Assembly: GCF_022832385.1 (NCBI RefSeq)
Contig: NZ_JALHLE010000014.1
Span: forward strand, 1 to 50,238
Length of the DNA stretch: 50,238 nt
Source: Novosphingobium album (ex Hu et al. 2023)
GTDB taxonomy: Bacteria > Pseudomonadota > Alphaproteobacteria > Sphingomonadales > Sphingomonadaceae
Direction of reading: 5' to 3'
Numbering within the stretch: position 1 is the stretch's first letter; each line of letters opens with the position of its first letter. Position numbers and translations under genes: made by a program. The notes beneath the pieces are model-generated. The model worked only from the letters and a program-made list of their open reading frames with translations, was not told the origin of the DNA and searched no databases. This document shows, piece by piece, positions 1 through 9,106 of the stretch.

Positions 1-114
1 GCCGGAAGTCCAAAGAGGCGTAAGAAAGTCCGCTAGCCCCGGCATTACAGACGTTTACCGATCATCACCCCTTTCTGATTGCTGACGATCGTTCAGTCCG
101 CCAGCATACGCTCT

Positions 115-759
115 CTATGCCTTCCCCGGACTATCCGGCTGATTATCCGGATGCGCCTTCACGAAGGCCGGATGCGTCAGGCACGCCGCCTCAACCCGCG
201 CCATTTGCGGCATCGCCGCATAGTCGAACCCGAAACGCCGCGCATTGTAGAGTTGCGGGATCAGCACGCATTCGAACAGGCCCGGCGCGTCGAACAGAAA
301 ATCGCCCGTGCCCAGCGCCGCCAGCCGCGCTTCGAGCGGGCCGAGCGTCTTGGCCATCCAGTGGTGATACCAGGCCGTGACCTCCTCCTGCGAATGGCCG
401 AGATCGCGTTCCAGATAGGCCAGCACCGGCGAGTTGAGCGGCGCGTGCAGTTCGGTGGCGATGGCCAGCGCCAGTTCGCGCGCGAGGAAACGGTCCTCCC
501 GGTCAGCGGGCAACAATGGATGCTCGGGATAGCGCTCGTCCAGCCATTCGAGGATCGCCATCGACTGAGCATAGACGCGCCCGTCCACCTCCAGCGCCGG
601 AACCCCGGCGAAGGGATTGAGCTGGCGATAGGCCGCACCGCGCTGCTCGGCCTTGAGCAGGTCCACCGGCACCACCTCGTAGTCGAGCCGCTTGAGGTTG
701 AGCGCGATGCGCACCCGGTAGCTGGTCGAGCTGCGGTAATAGGCGTGGAGGCGCATCAT
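115..759 (-). CDS. maiA: Maleylacetoacetate isomerase (zeta-class GST fold)
   Basis: Isomerises maleylacetoacetate to fumarylacetoacetate with glutathione, a late step of tyrosine catabolism in the cytosol. The protein has 214 residues, the usual length. The N-terminal thioredoxin-like domain has the zeta-class signature RSSTSYRVRIAL near residues 9-20, with Thr where many homologues have Cys or Ala. It is followed by NPFAGVPALEVDG and the glutathione-binding QSMAI segment; an all-helical C-terminal domain follows. The open frame extends further upstream, but an AGGAAAG ribosome site lies just before the paired ATGs at 759 and 756, so translation starts at one of these. It begins 11 bases after the VOC gene stop and is the last gene of the phhA-hppD operon seen here. 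Confidence 0.93.
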   Translation of the reverse strand: MMRLHAYYRSSTSYRVRIALNLKRLDYEVVPVDLLKAEQRGAAYRQLNPFAGVPALEVDGRVYAQSMAILEWLDERYPEHPLLPADREDRFLARELALAIATELHAPLNSPVLAYLERDLGHSQEEVTAWYHHWMAKTLGPLEARLAALGTGDFLFDAPGLFECVLIPQLYNARRFGFDYAAMPQMARVEAACLTHPAFVKAHPDNQPDSPGKA

Positions 760-770
760 GGGCTTTCCTG

Positions 771-1325
771 TCAGGCTTCGGCGGCGATCTTCTCGTGCAG
801 CCACACAGCATGGCGCGGGGCCTTCTTGGTGCGGGACCACTCGTCCAGCATGTCTTCGGCCACGTCTCTCAGCTTCTGCATCTGCTCTGGCGTACCGAAC
901 TGCCATGCCAGTTCAAGCCGGTGGCCGTTGGGATCGAAGAAATAGATCGACTTGAACACCCCGTGGTGCGTCGGGCCGACAACTTCGAGCCCCCTCGCCT
1001 CGGCCCGCGCCTTGGCCGCCAGCAGGCTTTCCTCGCTGTCGACCTTGAAGGCGATGTGCTGCACCCAGGCGGGTGTGGCCACGTCACGCCCCATGGCGGG
1101 TGAATTGGGCAGTTCGAAAAAGGCCAGCACATTGCCGCCCCCGGCATCCATGAACACATGCATGTACGGATCGGGCGCGCCGGTGGAGGGTACGCTGTCC
1201 TCGGCGATGGCGAGCATGAAATCCATGCCCAGCACGTCGCGGTAGAACTCGACCGTCTCCTTCGCGTCGCGGCAGCGGTAGGCGACGTGGTGAATGCCGC
1301 CGAGCTTGGGGGGCTGGTCTGTCAT
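771..1325 (-). CDS. VOC family (glyoxalase/dioxygenase fold) protein
   Basis: A 184-residue vicinal-oxygen-chelate protein of unknown substrate. Two beta-alpha-beta-beta-beta modules are visible. The likely metal ligands are the His in GGIHHVAY, the His in WVQHIAF and the Glu in HRLELAW, which match the family pattern. The C-terminal 35 residues are helical and charged. The ATG at 1325 follows a GGGAGA ribosome site; the longer open frame runs into the repeat at 1367-1446 and is not credible. It lies between hppD and maiA, so a role in aromatic or homogentisate-derived metabolism is plausible but inferred. It is too short to be a second HPPD or a homogentisate dioxygenase. Confidence 0.85.
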   Translation of the reverse strand: MTDQPPKLGGIHHVAYRCRDAKETVEFYRDVLGMDFMLAIAEDSVPSTGAPDPYMHVFMDAGGGNVLAFFELPNSPAMGRDVATPAWVQHIAFKVDSEESLLAAKARAEARGLEVVGPTHHGVFKSIYFFDPNGHRLELAWQFGTPEQMQKLRDVAEDMLDEWSRTKKAPRHAVWLHEKIAAEA

Positions 1326-1366
1326 TCTGTATCTCCCATCCGTACTAACATCGCGTGCCGCTCGTG

Positions 1367-1446
1367 CTTCGACAGGCTCAGCAGGAGCGGGAAGAGGTGA
1401 AGTATTGGTCCTTGCCCAACCTCCGCTCATCCTGAGCTTGTCGAAG
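1367..1446. repeat. Intergenic palindromic repeat (TTCGACAGGCTCAG type)
   Basis: Two 15-base arms, 1367-1381 and 1432-1446, are reverse complements with one mismatch and enclose 50 bases. The right arm sits inside the well-known CATCCTGAGCTTGTCGAAGGATG type of unit, which is itself palindromic (CATCCT ... AGGATG, 1428-1450). It lies between the hppD stop and the VOC gene start. Units of this kind are dispersed in many sphingomonad and other proteobacterial genomes; here it could form an intercistronic hairpin. Confidence 0.75.
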
Positions 1447-1462
1447 GATGGACAGCGCCTCC

Positions 1463-2593
1463 CTACTCCGCCGGTTCCTCGACCTTGAGCACGCCCCGGC
1501 GAACCTGATCGCGCTCCATGGACTCGAACAGCGCCTTGAAATTGCCTTCGCCAAAGCCGTCGTCGCCCTGCCGCTCGATGAATTCGAAGAAGACCGGGCC
1601 GACCTGCGCCTCGGCGAAGATCTGCAGCAGCAGGCGCGGCCTCTTTGATCCATCAGGGCCTCCCTCGGTGGTGCCGTCGAGCAGGATGCCGCGCGCCTTG
1701 AGAGCATCGACCGGCTGGCCATGCCCCGGCAGGCGCTCGGCGAGCATCTCGTAATATGTTTCGGGCGGCGCGGTCATGAAGGGCACGCCCAGCGCCTTGA
1801 GCCGATCCCAGGTCGCCAGCAGATCGCCGGTGATCAGCGCGATGTGCTGGATACCCTCGCCGTTGAACTGGCGCAGGAATTCCTCGATCTGGCCCCCCTT
1901 TCGACTATTGGGGCCGCCCTCACCCTCTTCGTTGAGCGGGATGCGGATCTTGCCGTCGGGCGCGGTCAGCGCCTTCGAGGTGAGGCCGGTATATTCGCCC
2001 TTGATGTCGAAATAGCGGATCTCGCGGAAGTTGAAGAGCTTCTCGTAGTAGTCCGCCCAGTAGGCCATCCGGCCGCCGTAGACGTTGTGCGTCAGGTGAT
2101 CGATCCGATCGAGGCCCGCCCCGGCCGGGTGCTTTTCCACGCCGGGCAGGTATTCGAAGTCGATATCGTAGATCGACAGCGCGCCGTCCTCGTCCCGCTC
2201 GTAGCGGTCGATCAGGTAGATGATCGAGTTGCCGATGCCACGGATACCCGGCAGGCGCAGTTCCATCGGGCCGGTTTCGACCGAGACCGGTTCGGCCGAG
2301 CGGGCGAGCAGTTCCGCATAGGCGGCGCGCGCATCGCGCACCCGGAAGCCCATGCCGCAAGCCGAGGGGCCGTGCTCGCGGCTGAAGAACCACGCGGGGC
2401 TGTGCGGCTCGTAGTTGGTGATGAAGTTGATCTCACCCTGACGCCACAGTTCCACCTGCTTCGAGCGGTGGCGCGCGATCTTCGTGAAGCCCATGGCGGT
2501 GAACACAGGTTCCAGCACGCCCTTTTCGGGCGCGGAGAACTCGACGAACTCGAAGCCGTCGAGTCCAATGGGGTTTTCGAACAGGTCGGTCAT
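1463..2593 (-). CDS. hppD: 4-hydroxyphenylpyruvate dioxygenase
   Basis: Converts 4-hydroxyphenylpyruvate and O2 to homogentisate and CO2. The 376-residue protein has the two-domain VOC architecture and strong family motifs in the C-terminal half: DHLTHNV (His166), GIQHIAL (His250) and FFEFIER (Glu337) supply the 2-His-1-Glu iron site. The C-terminal [18 protein letters not shown] block is also diagnostic. The start at 2593 is chosen because the ATG overlaps the phhA stop as ATGA and has GGAG upstream; the longer frame is an artefact. It is translationally coupled to phhA. Homogentisate dioxygenase is not in the window. Confidence 0.97.
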   Translation of the reverse strand: MTDLFENPIGLDGFEFVEFSAPEKGVLEPVFTAMGFTKIARHRSKQVELWRQGEINFITNYEPHSPAWFFSREHGPSACGMGFRVRDARAAYAELLARSAEPVSVETGPMELRLPGIRGIGNSIIYLIDRYERDEDGALSIYDIDFEYLPGVEKHPAGAGLDRIDHLTHNVYGGRMAYWADYYEKLFNFREIRYFDIKGEYTGLTSKALTAPDGKIRIPLNEEGEGGPNSRKGGQIEEFLRQFNGEGIQHIALITGDLLATWDRLKALGVPFMTAPPETYYEMLAERLPGHGQPVDALKARGILLDGTTEGGPDGSKRPRLLLQIFAEAQVGPVFFEFIERQGDDGFGEGNFKALFESMERDQVRRGVLKVEEPAE

Positions 2594-3453
2594 GCGGGAG
2601 CTCCGTGAATGATAATGGGGGCTTCGCCGGGCAGGCATGCGCCCGCCGGCAGCGCGGGCGCGTGGCGCCATTTTTCGTAGATCGGCCCGAAGTCGAGCCC
2701 AACGAGACGCTCGATCAGCTGGGGCAGGCTTTCGAGCACGAAATAGGTCTTCTGGAAGGCATCGATCATGTAGCCAGTGCGCATGATCCGCACCGGATCG
2801 AACGGCAGGCGCAGCACCTGCGGGTCGTCGATGGAAAAGACGGTCTCGCTCGAAGACGAGATGATCCCGGCGCCGAACACCCTCAGGTCATCGTCCTCAC
2901 GCACAAGGCCGAATTCGATGGTGTACCAGTAGATCCGCGCCAGCATTTCCAGTGCGCCCATGGCCGTCGCCCGCGCCCCGGCCTTGCCGTAGAGTTCGAG
3001 GAAATCGGCGATCGCCGGGTCAAACAGCATCGGCACGTGCCCGAAGAAATCGTGGAACACGTCGGGCTCGACGAGGTAGTCGAGCTCCTGCTCCTCACGC
3101 AGCCATCGCGTCACCGGAAAACGGCGGTGCGCCAGATGATCGAAGAACACATCATCGGGAATGAACCCCGGCACCGCGACGATCCGCCAGCCAGTCGCCA
3201 CGCCGAGCGCCCGGTTTGCGTCCTCGAAACGCGGTATGCCACGTGCACAGTCGAGCCGCGCCAGTCCCTCGCGGAACGAGCGGCAGGCATAGCTCTCCAC
3301 CAGCGCCGACTGGCGCGCATGGAGCCGCCGCCAGCGCTCGTGCATCTCCGGGGAATAGGACTGCCAGTCCTGTCCGACGGTGTAGTCGGCGGCAGCAGCG
3401 CAGTACTCTCCCCGAAGACCGCTCTTGCTTGTCTGTGTGCAGGGCGTCTTCAT
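2590..3453 (-). CDS. phhA: Phenylalanine 4-monooxygenase
   Basis: Pterin- and iron-dependent hydroxylation of phenylalanine to tyrosine, feeding the hppD branch. At 287 residues it is the compact bacterial form: the catalytic domain without the regulatory ACT domain of animal enzymes. Iron ligands are visible as HDFFGH (His134 and His139) and Glu180 in WYTIEFG. The conserved SSSSETVFS and [16 protein letters not shown] segments follow. No strong ribosome site precedes the ATG at 3453, so the exact start is less certain than the identity. It is first in the operon and divergent from the Lrp-type regulator. Confidence 0.95.
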   Translation of the reverse strand: MKTPCTQTSKSGLRGEYCAAAADYTVGQDWQSYSPEMHERWRRLHARQSALVESYACRSFREGLARLDCARGIPRFEDANRALGVATGWRIVAVPGFIPDDVFFDHLAHRRFPVTRWLREEQELDYLVEPDVFHDFFGHVPMLFDPAIADFLELYGKAGARATAMGALEMLARIYWYTIEFGLVREDDDLRVFGAGIISSSSETVFSIDDPQVLRLPFDPVRIMRTGYMIDAFQKTYFVLESLPQLIERLVGLDFGPIYEKWRHAPALPAGACLPGEAPIIIHGAPA

Positions 3454-3514
3454 GAGGGAAGAATATCACGCCACGCGCTTCATTATCGTGCGTTTATCGC
3501 AAACACCAAGCATG

Positions 3515-3537
3515 GTATTGGCGGATTCCACCAATAC
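3515..3537. promoter_or_regulatory. Candidate operator palindrome between phhA and the Lrp gene
   Basis: GTATTGG and CCAATAC form perfect 7-base arms around a 9-base spacer, 23 bases in all, in the short divergent intergenic region. Lrp/AsnC regulators usually bind AT-rich imperfect palindromes next to the gene they are divergent from. This makes it a reasonable candidate site for autoregulation and phhA control. That assignment is inference. Confidence 0.5.
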
Positions 3538-3559
3538 ATCCTCACTAAACAGGTGATCC

Positions 3560-4021
3560 ATGCAGATGGACGAATTCGACCGCAAGATCATCCACGCCCT
3601 GCAGGAAGACGCGCGCATGCCTGTCGCGCAGATCGCGGAGCGCACTGCTCTCTCGGCCACCCCGGTCAGCCGCCGGATCAAGCGGCTGGAGGATGACGGC
3701 GTGATCCAGGGCTATCAGCCGCTGCTGGATGCGCGGCGGCTGGGTTTCGAACTCGATGCCTATGTGCTGATCAACCTCGACGGGCACAGCGACGCCAACA
3801 TCTCGCGCTTCGAGCAGGCGATTCAGGACAATACCTATGTGATCGCCTGCCACGCGGTGACCGGGGACATGGACTACCTCGTCCACGTGATCGCGCGCGA
3901 TGTGGAGCACCTCTCGCAAATCACGCTCAAGTCACTTGTGCGCATCCCCGGCGTGCGCGACGTGAAGTCGATCATCGTGCTTGAGACGATCAAGGAAGCC
4001 CGCGCGCTGCCGCTGGAGTAG
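3560..4021 (+). CDS. Lrp/AsnC family transcriptional regulator
   Basis: A 153-residue amino-acid-responsive regulator. The N-terminal winged helix (residues about 3-50) contains DEFDRKIIHALQEDAR and the recognition helix around SATPVSRRIKRLEDDG. The C-terminal RAM effector domain (about 65-145) has the typical VTGDMDYLVHV segment. It is divergent from phhA-hppD-VOC-maiA with a palindrome between them, so it probably controls that operon in response to an aromatic amino acid. The effector cannot be read from the sequence. ATG at 3560 gives the usual family length; the ATG at 3566 is an alternative. Confidence 0.92.
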   Translation: MQMDEFDRKIIHALQEDARMPVAQIAERTALSATPVSRRIKRLEDDGVIQGYQPLLDARRLGFELDAYVLINLDGHSDANISRFEQAIQDNTYVIACHAVTGDMDYLVHVIARDVEHLSQITLKSLVRIPGVRDVKSIIVLETIKEARALPLE

Positions 4022-4065
4022 GACCGTTCCTCCCGTCCCCGTCATGCCAGACAGCGAGGATCGCC

Positions 4066-7000
4066 CTACCGCCCCAGCAGGTTCCTTGCCTGACTGGCGA
4101 TCTGGGCCAGCATGGCGGGCGTGATCGCCGCCGCGTGTTCGGCGCGGTGGACCATGCTGCGGAAGGCCTGCACGGCGGTGAGATGGTCCTTGCCCCAGGC
4201 TTCGGCGGCGGCGAACGGGTCCTTGCGGCCTGCCTTGGTCCCCGCAAGGCGCTTGAGGAAGTCCAGCCGCATCTGCTGGAAGTCACGGGCAAGCCCGGCT
4301 ACCAGCAACCGCTCCCAGGGATCGGACGGGTTCATCGTGGTCGCATGAGCCTGCGCCCAGTCGAGACCAAGCCCGGCACCGATACGGGTAAAGGCCGCCA
4401 CCAGTTCGCGCGGGCCGATGGCGGTATCGGCGGAAAGTTCGGCAATGCCGACAGCGCCATCGAGATCGAACAGCGCCACGACGTCCGCCGCGACTGCCTC
4501 GGGCACGCCGATCTCCTGCAGCATCTCCCGATGCCGGTAGGAATGGGCCAGCGTCCGCTCGCCCAGCAGGTCGATGGTGTCAGTGGAAAGCTCGGCAATG
4601 CCTTGCTGCAGGCGCGCCATCAGATCACCCGGCGCTGTCCGCCCCGCGCCGGCACGCAGCAGGTCCGCCATGTGGCCGCGAACGGCTGCGGCAACACGGT
4701 CGAACAGAGTGACGCGCGCAGGTTCAGGCATCGGAGCAGCTTCCAGCCGGAGCCACAGCGCATCGAGCCCGAACAGCCGCTCCGCCAGCGAGAACGCGGC
4801 GGCAACCTGTGCAAGGCTGGCGCCTTCTTCCTCCATCAGTTCGAACGGATGGACGATGCCCAGCCGGTTGACGATGCGGTTGGCGAGCTTGGTCGCGACG
4901 ATCTCGCGCGCCAGCCGGTGGTCCTTGATGAACCGGGCGAACTTGTCCTGCATCGGGCGCGGGAACGCTTCCAGCAGCATGTCCTCGAGCCCCGGATCGG
5001 AAGGCAGGTCGCAACGTTCGATCGCGTCCTGCAGCAGCAGCTTGCTGCTAGAAAGCAGCACGGCCAGTTCGGGACGGGTCAGCCCCCGGCCGTCCTGCGC
5101 CCGCCGCGCCAGAGCCTCGTTTTCCGCAAGACCTTCGGTGTTGCGGTCGAGATGGCCGCCTTCCTCCATCATCTCGATCAGGCGCACGTGCGAAGGCATG
5201 GCCTCCGCCCCGCCACGCTCGGCGATGGAAAGCGCGAGGGCCTGAAGCCGGTTGTCCTCCAGCACCAGCGCGGCGACTTCGTCCGTCATCTCGCGGAGCA
5301 GTTCGACGCGCTTCTTCTCGGAGAGCTTGCCCGCACGCCGTGCGGCAGCGAGCGCGATCTTGATGTTGACCTCGTTGTCCGAGCAATCGACGCCCGCCGA
5401 ATTGTCGATGAAGTCGGCGTTGATGCGGCCGCCCAGCCCGCCACCGCCCCGCAGCGAGAATTCGATACGGCCAGCCTGCGTCACGCCGAGGTTGGCTCCT
5501 TCGCCGATGACTTTAGCGCGCACGTCCTTCGCGCTGATCCGCAAGGCATCATTGGCGGGATCGCCGACCGTGGCGTTGTTCTCGATCGACGCTTTCACGT
5601 AGGTGCCGATGCCGCCGAACCACAGCAGGTCTACCGGCGCGCGCAGGATCGCGGAGATCAGCGAGTCCGGATCGATCTCGGCGGCATCGATGCCCAGAAC
5701 CTTGCGCATTTCGGGCGAAAGCGGGATCGACTTCATGGTGCGGGGAAACACTCCGCCGCCCTTGGAGATCAGTGCCTTGTCGTAGTCATCCCAGCTCGAA
5801 TGCGGCAGCGCGAACATGCGATTGCGCTCGGCCCAGCTCTTTGCCGCGTCAGGATCGGGATCGAGGAAGATATGGCGGTGGTCGAACGCCGCAACCAGCC
5901 TGATCGATTGCGAGAGCAGCATGCCGTTGCCGAATACGTCGCCCGACATGTCGCCGCAGCCTGCCACGCGCACCGGATCGGTCTGCACGTCCACGCCCAT
6001 TTCCAGGAAATGGCGCTGCACCGAGACCCAGGCTCCGCGCGCGGTGATGCCCATTGCCTTGTGATCGTAGCCATTGGAGCCACCGCTGGCGAAGGCATCG
6101 TCGAGCCAGAAGTCCCGTCTCGCGGCGATGCCATTGGCAACGTCGGAAAAGCGCGCCGTGCCCTTGTCTGCTGCTACGACAAAATAGGGATCTTCGCCAT
6201 CGAGCACAGCGACGCCGGCGGGATGCACGACCTTGCCGCCCACGATGTTGTCAGTGATGGACAGCAGCGTGTCGATGAAGATCTCGTAGGAGGCCTGCCC
6301 TTCGGCGGCCCAGCCCGCGCGGTCCTGCGACGGGTCGGGAAGCTGCTTGGGATAGAAGCCCCCCTTGGCGCCGGTCGGCACGATCACGGCGTTCTTGACG
6401 CGCTGCGCCTTCATCAGGCCGAGGATCTCGGTACGGTAGTCGTCGCGCCGGTCGGACCAGCGCAAGCCTCCGCGCGCCACCGGACCGGCCCGCAAGTGAA
6501 TGCCCTCGACACGGCGAGAATAGACGAAGATCTCGCGCCAGGGCAGCGGCTTGGGCAGGCCCGGCACTTTTGCGGAATCAAACTTGAACGCCAGTGCCAC
6601 CTCTCCGGCGGGCGCAAAGGCATTGGTGCGCAGCATGGCCTCGACCAGATCGCGGTAGGCGCGCAGAAGCCGGTCGTCGTTGATCGCGTTCACACCGGCA
6701 AGGCCCGCGCGAATCGCTTCCTCGGCCTTCTCCCGTGCATCATTGCGGTCCTTGGCAAATGCCGGATCGTGCAGCGCCCGGAACAGGTCGATCAGGCCGA
6801 GCGTTACCGCGGGTGCGCCCTGCAGGGCATCGACCACCGTGGCGATGCGATAGTGCATGCCCGCCTGCCGCAAGTAGTGGAACCATGCCCGCAGCCAGTT
6901 CGCCTCTCGCTTGGACAGGCCAAGCCCCGGCACCAGCCGGTTGAAAGCATCGTTCTCGCTCGTGCCGTTGAGCACACCGCACAGGGTATCCTCGATCATC

Positions 7001-8823
7001 GGTGCAAGGCGCAGCACTTCGGCCGCGTCATGTCCCGCCGGAAGCGCCAGCGTGAAATCGTGGATGGTACCGATGCGCCCGCGTTCGAGCGAGGTGGGCA
7101 TTTCCTCCAGCACCCGGAAGCCGAAGTTCTCCAGAGCCGGGACGGCGTCAGAGAGCGGAAGGCTCCCGTGCGCCTCGTAGATCTTGAGCCGCAGGCTGCC
7201 CTCCCGATCGCTGTCGTGCGCATACAGGCGCGCGTCGCGATGCGCCAGCGCATGCCCGGCATCGGCCGCTTCGCCGACCACGATCTTGCGCATGTGGCCG
7301 ATATCGATGGCCGCTTCCAATGCACCGTAGTCGCTGCGGTATGAGAGCGGGAAGGCCTCCGCGTAGCGCGTCGCTGCAGCAGCGGCGCGGGTCGGCTCCA
7401 TGGTCTGCACCAGCGCCGCTTCGACAGCCTCGGTCCACCCGCGCAGCATGACCTGCAGGCGGTGGTCGAGCTCAACCTCGTCGGGCTCATGCACGCCTTC
7501 GCGGATGTCCATGGTGAAGCGCAGCATCGCGAGATTTCCGGCCTCGACCTGCAAGCTCCAGTCAAGCGTCGGCGCCTGCGCCGCGGCTTCAAGCATCGAC
7601 TGAATGCGCTTGCGCATTTCGGTCGAAACCATGTCGCGCGGCAGCCAGACGAAAGCGAAGAGGTGACGCATCAGCGGCGCACGGGCAAGCAGCAGGCGCG
7701 GGCGCGGACGGTCGACGAGGCCGATCATGGTCGTCGCCAGCCGCTCGACGTCATCGGAGCCCAGCCCCAGGACGAGATCGTGCGGCAGGCTGGTGAGCGC
7801 GTGTGTCAGCGCCTTGCCCGTATGGCTGACCGGATCGAGGCCCATTTGGGCCGCAAGATCGGCAAGCTGCCGGCGCAGCCGCGGCACCCGGTCGGGCGTC
7901 GCGGCCAGCGCTGCGCTGGCCCATACGCCCGCATGGACCGAGAGCGCCGTAACCACCGCCTGTTCGATCACCGGAATCAGGAACAGGTCCATCGGCACAC
8001 GACGGTGCACCGTGCCCGTCTGATTGGCCTTGATCACCATCGGTGCGCGCACTGCCCCTGCAGCCAGTTCCGCATCGAACGCCGCGAACGCAAGAGCGAA
8101 GCTGGCATCGGACAGCAGTTCGTGCGTTCCGCGCCTGCAGATACCCAGACGCTGGGTCCGGCTGCCATCCCGCGTGCGGGTAACATGGCCGAGCTGGGTG
8201 ATCATGCCATCGGCAAACCAGTGCAGAAGCGCCGCGCCTTCGTCATCGGTGACGGCATCGGCATCGGCGCGCATCGCCTTTACCATGCGCTGCCAGTCCG
8301 CCACCGCATAGCGCACATCAGCCAATGTCGATTCGATCGACCGAATGAGCTCGCGCCGCTGGCGGGCATCGACGCGCGGCGTTTCGATGTAGATCATCGA
8401 TTCGCGCTGACTGCTCTCCGTCGGTGCATCGGGGATTGCCGTCAGCGTGCCTTTCACGTCCCGCTCGACCGAGAGCACCGGGTGCGCGAGCAGATCGATC
8501 ACCAGACCGGCCTCGGCGATCGCGGCAGCCACCGAGTCGACCAGGAAGGGCATGTCGTCGTTGATCAGCACGATGCGCAGAACGCGGCGTTCCTCGCTGA
8601 TGGAACCGAGTTCGATCACCGGTTCCCCTGGCTTACGCACTTTACCCGCTGCCAGCAGTGCACGAGCGGCTTCGTCAATCCAGGCCCCTTCGGCCGGGCC
8701 GTCGCCCGGCAGCAGCGATCCATGGATACGCCGCGCGATCGCGTCATGCAGCGCATCCTGCGCGCCCTTTCCGGGCCTCTTCTTGCCGGATTTCTGCCGG
8801 TTGCTCAGTTCGCCTGCACTCAT
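4066..8823 (-). CDS. gdhB: NAD-specific glutamate dehydrogenase, large (LGDH) type
   Basis: Oxidative deamination of glutamate to 2-oxoglutarate and ammonium with NAD+. At 1585 residues it belongs to the about 180-kDa bacterial class. Roughly the first 700 residues are the regulatory region with ACT-like modules. The catalytic core follows, with ARGGLRWSDRRDDYRTE near residue 783 and PTGAKGGFYPK near 815, which contains a conserved catalytic lysine. The Rossmann part includes GEGANLGVTQAGRIEFSLRGG, and a helical C-terminal region completes it. A GGAGAAGG ribosome site precedes ATG 8823. It is a single-gene unit convergent with the Lrp gene. It fits the amino-acid catabolic setting by draining transaminated nitrogen, which is inference. 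Confidence 0.95.
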   Translation of the reverse strand: MSAGELSNRQKSGKKRPGKGAQDALHDAIARRIHGSLLPGDGPAEGAWIDEAARALLAAGKVRKPGEPVIELGSISEERRVLRIVLINDDMPFLVDSVAAAIAEAGLVIDLLAHPVLSVERDVKGTLTAIPDAPTESSQRESMIYIETPRVDARQRRELIRSIESTLADVRYAVADWQRMVKAMRADADAVTDDEGAALLHWFADGMITQLGHVTRTRDGSRTQRLGICRRGTHELLSDASFALAFAAFDAELAAGAVRAPMVIKANQTGTVHRRVPMDLFLIPVIEQAVVTALSVHAGVWASAALAATPDRVPRLRRQLADLAAQMGLDPVSHTGKALTHALTSLPHDLVLGLGSDDVERLATTMIGLVDRPRPRLLLARAPLMRHLFAFVWLPRDMVSTEMRKRIQSMLEAAAQAPTLDWSLQVEAGNLAMLRFTMDIREGVHEPDEVELDHRLQVMLRGWTEAVEAALVQTMEPTRAAAAATRYAEAFPLSYRSDYGALEAAIDIGHMRKIVVGEAADAGHALAHRDARLYAHDSDREGSLRLKIYEAHGSLPLSDAVPALENFGFRVLEEMPTSLERGRIGTIHDFTLALPAGHDAAEVLRLAPMIEDTLCGVLNGTSENDAFNRLVPGLGLSKREANWLRAWFHYLRQAGMHYRIATVVDALQGAPAVTLGLIDLFRALHDPAFAKDRNDAREKAEEAIRAGLAGVNAINDDRLLRAYRDLVEAMLRTNAFAPAGEVALAFKFDSAKVPGLPKPLPWREIFVYSRRVEGIHLRAGPVARGGLRWSDRRDDYRTEILGLMKAQRVKNAVIVPTGAKGGFYPKQLPDPSQDRAGWAAEGQASYEIFIDTLLSITDNIVGGKVVHPAGVAVLDGEDPYFVVAADKGTARFSDVANGIAARRDFWLDDAFASGGSNGYDHKAMGITARGAWVSVQRHFLEMGVDVQTDPVRVAGCGDMSGDVFGNGMLLSQSIRLVAAFDHRHIFLDPDPDAAKSWAERNRMFALPHSSWDDYDKALISKGGGVFPRTMKSIPLSPEMRKVLGIDAAEIDPDSLISAILRAPVDLLWFGGIGTYVKASIENNATVGDPANDALRISAKDVRAKVIGEGANLGVTQAGRIEFSLRGGGGLGGRINADFIDNSAGVDCSDNEVNIKIALAAARRAGKLSEKKRVELLREMTDEVAALVLEDNRLQALALSIAERGGAEAMPSHVRLIEMMEEGGHLDRNTEGLAENEALARRAQDGRGLTRPELAVLLSSSKLLLQDAIERCDLPSDPGLEDMLLEAFPRPMQDKFARFIKDHRLAREIVATKLANRIVNRLGIVHPFELMEEEGASLAQVAAAFSLAERLFGLDALWLRLEAAPMPEPARVTLFDRVAAAVRGHMADLLRAGAGRTAPGDLMARLQQGIAELSTDTIDLLGERTLAHSYRHREMLQEIGVPEAVAADVVALFDLDGAVGIAELSADTAIGPRELVAAFTRIGAGLGLDWAQAHATTMNPSDPWERLLVAGLARDFQQMRLDFLKRLAGTKAGRKDPFAAAEAWGKDHLTAVQAFRSMVHRAEHAAAITPAMLAQIASQARNLLGR

Positions 8824-9106
8824 TGCCTTCTCCGCGATCCTCTAAATCCGTCAGCACTTTGTTGGACGCTGCTTGTCTGGTTCGATCACCCTGCAGGATC
8901 GATTGAGCGATCCCGTCACCACAGCTTCACAGGTATCCCCTGAAGCGCGGACAAGGAAACAAAACCGCATACCTCGTGGTGGTTGCAACCGGGCGCCTCT
9001 TCAGGGCGTAAAGCCTGCAAGGCGATGTAACACAATTCCCAGATCGCGCAATATTTGTTCAACTTTGTGACATGCGCTCTGCCACCTGCCCCATTCGGAA
9101 CGGGGT
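8824..9106. other. Intergenic region upstream of the glutamate dehydrogenase gene
   Basis: This 283-base gap lies between the starts-side of the glutamate dehydrogenase gene and the end of the levansucrase gene. It must hold the dehydrogenase promoter on the minus strand. I see no credible short gene, tRNA, strong hairpin or terminator with a T-run. Confidence 0.5.

Noticed and set aside
1..114. A gene remnant at the left end.
   Set aside because: The first 114 bases show no supported frame, ribosome site or strong hairpin; the next tyrosine-pathway genes may lie outside the window.
4135..7344. A 1069-codon open frame antisense to the glutamate dehydrogenase gene, and a second of 493 codons at 7462-8943.
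   Set aside because: The opposite strand carries a full-length, motif-complete enzyme. Long antisense frames are expected from GC-rich codon use, and the translations show no domain motifs.
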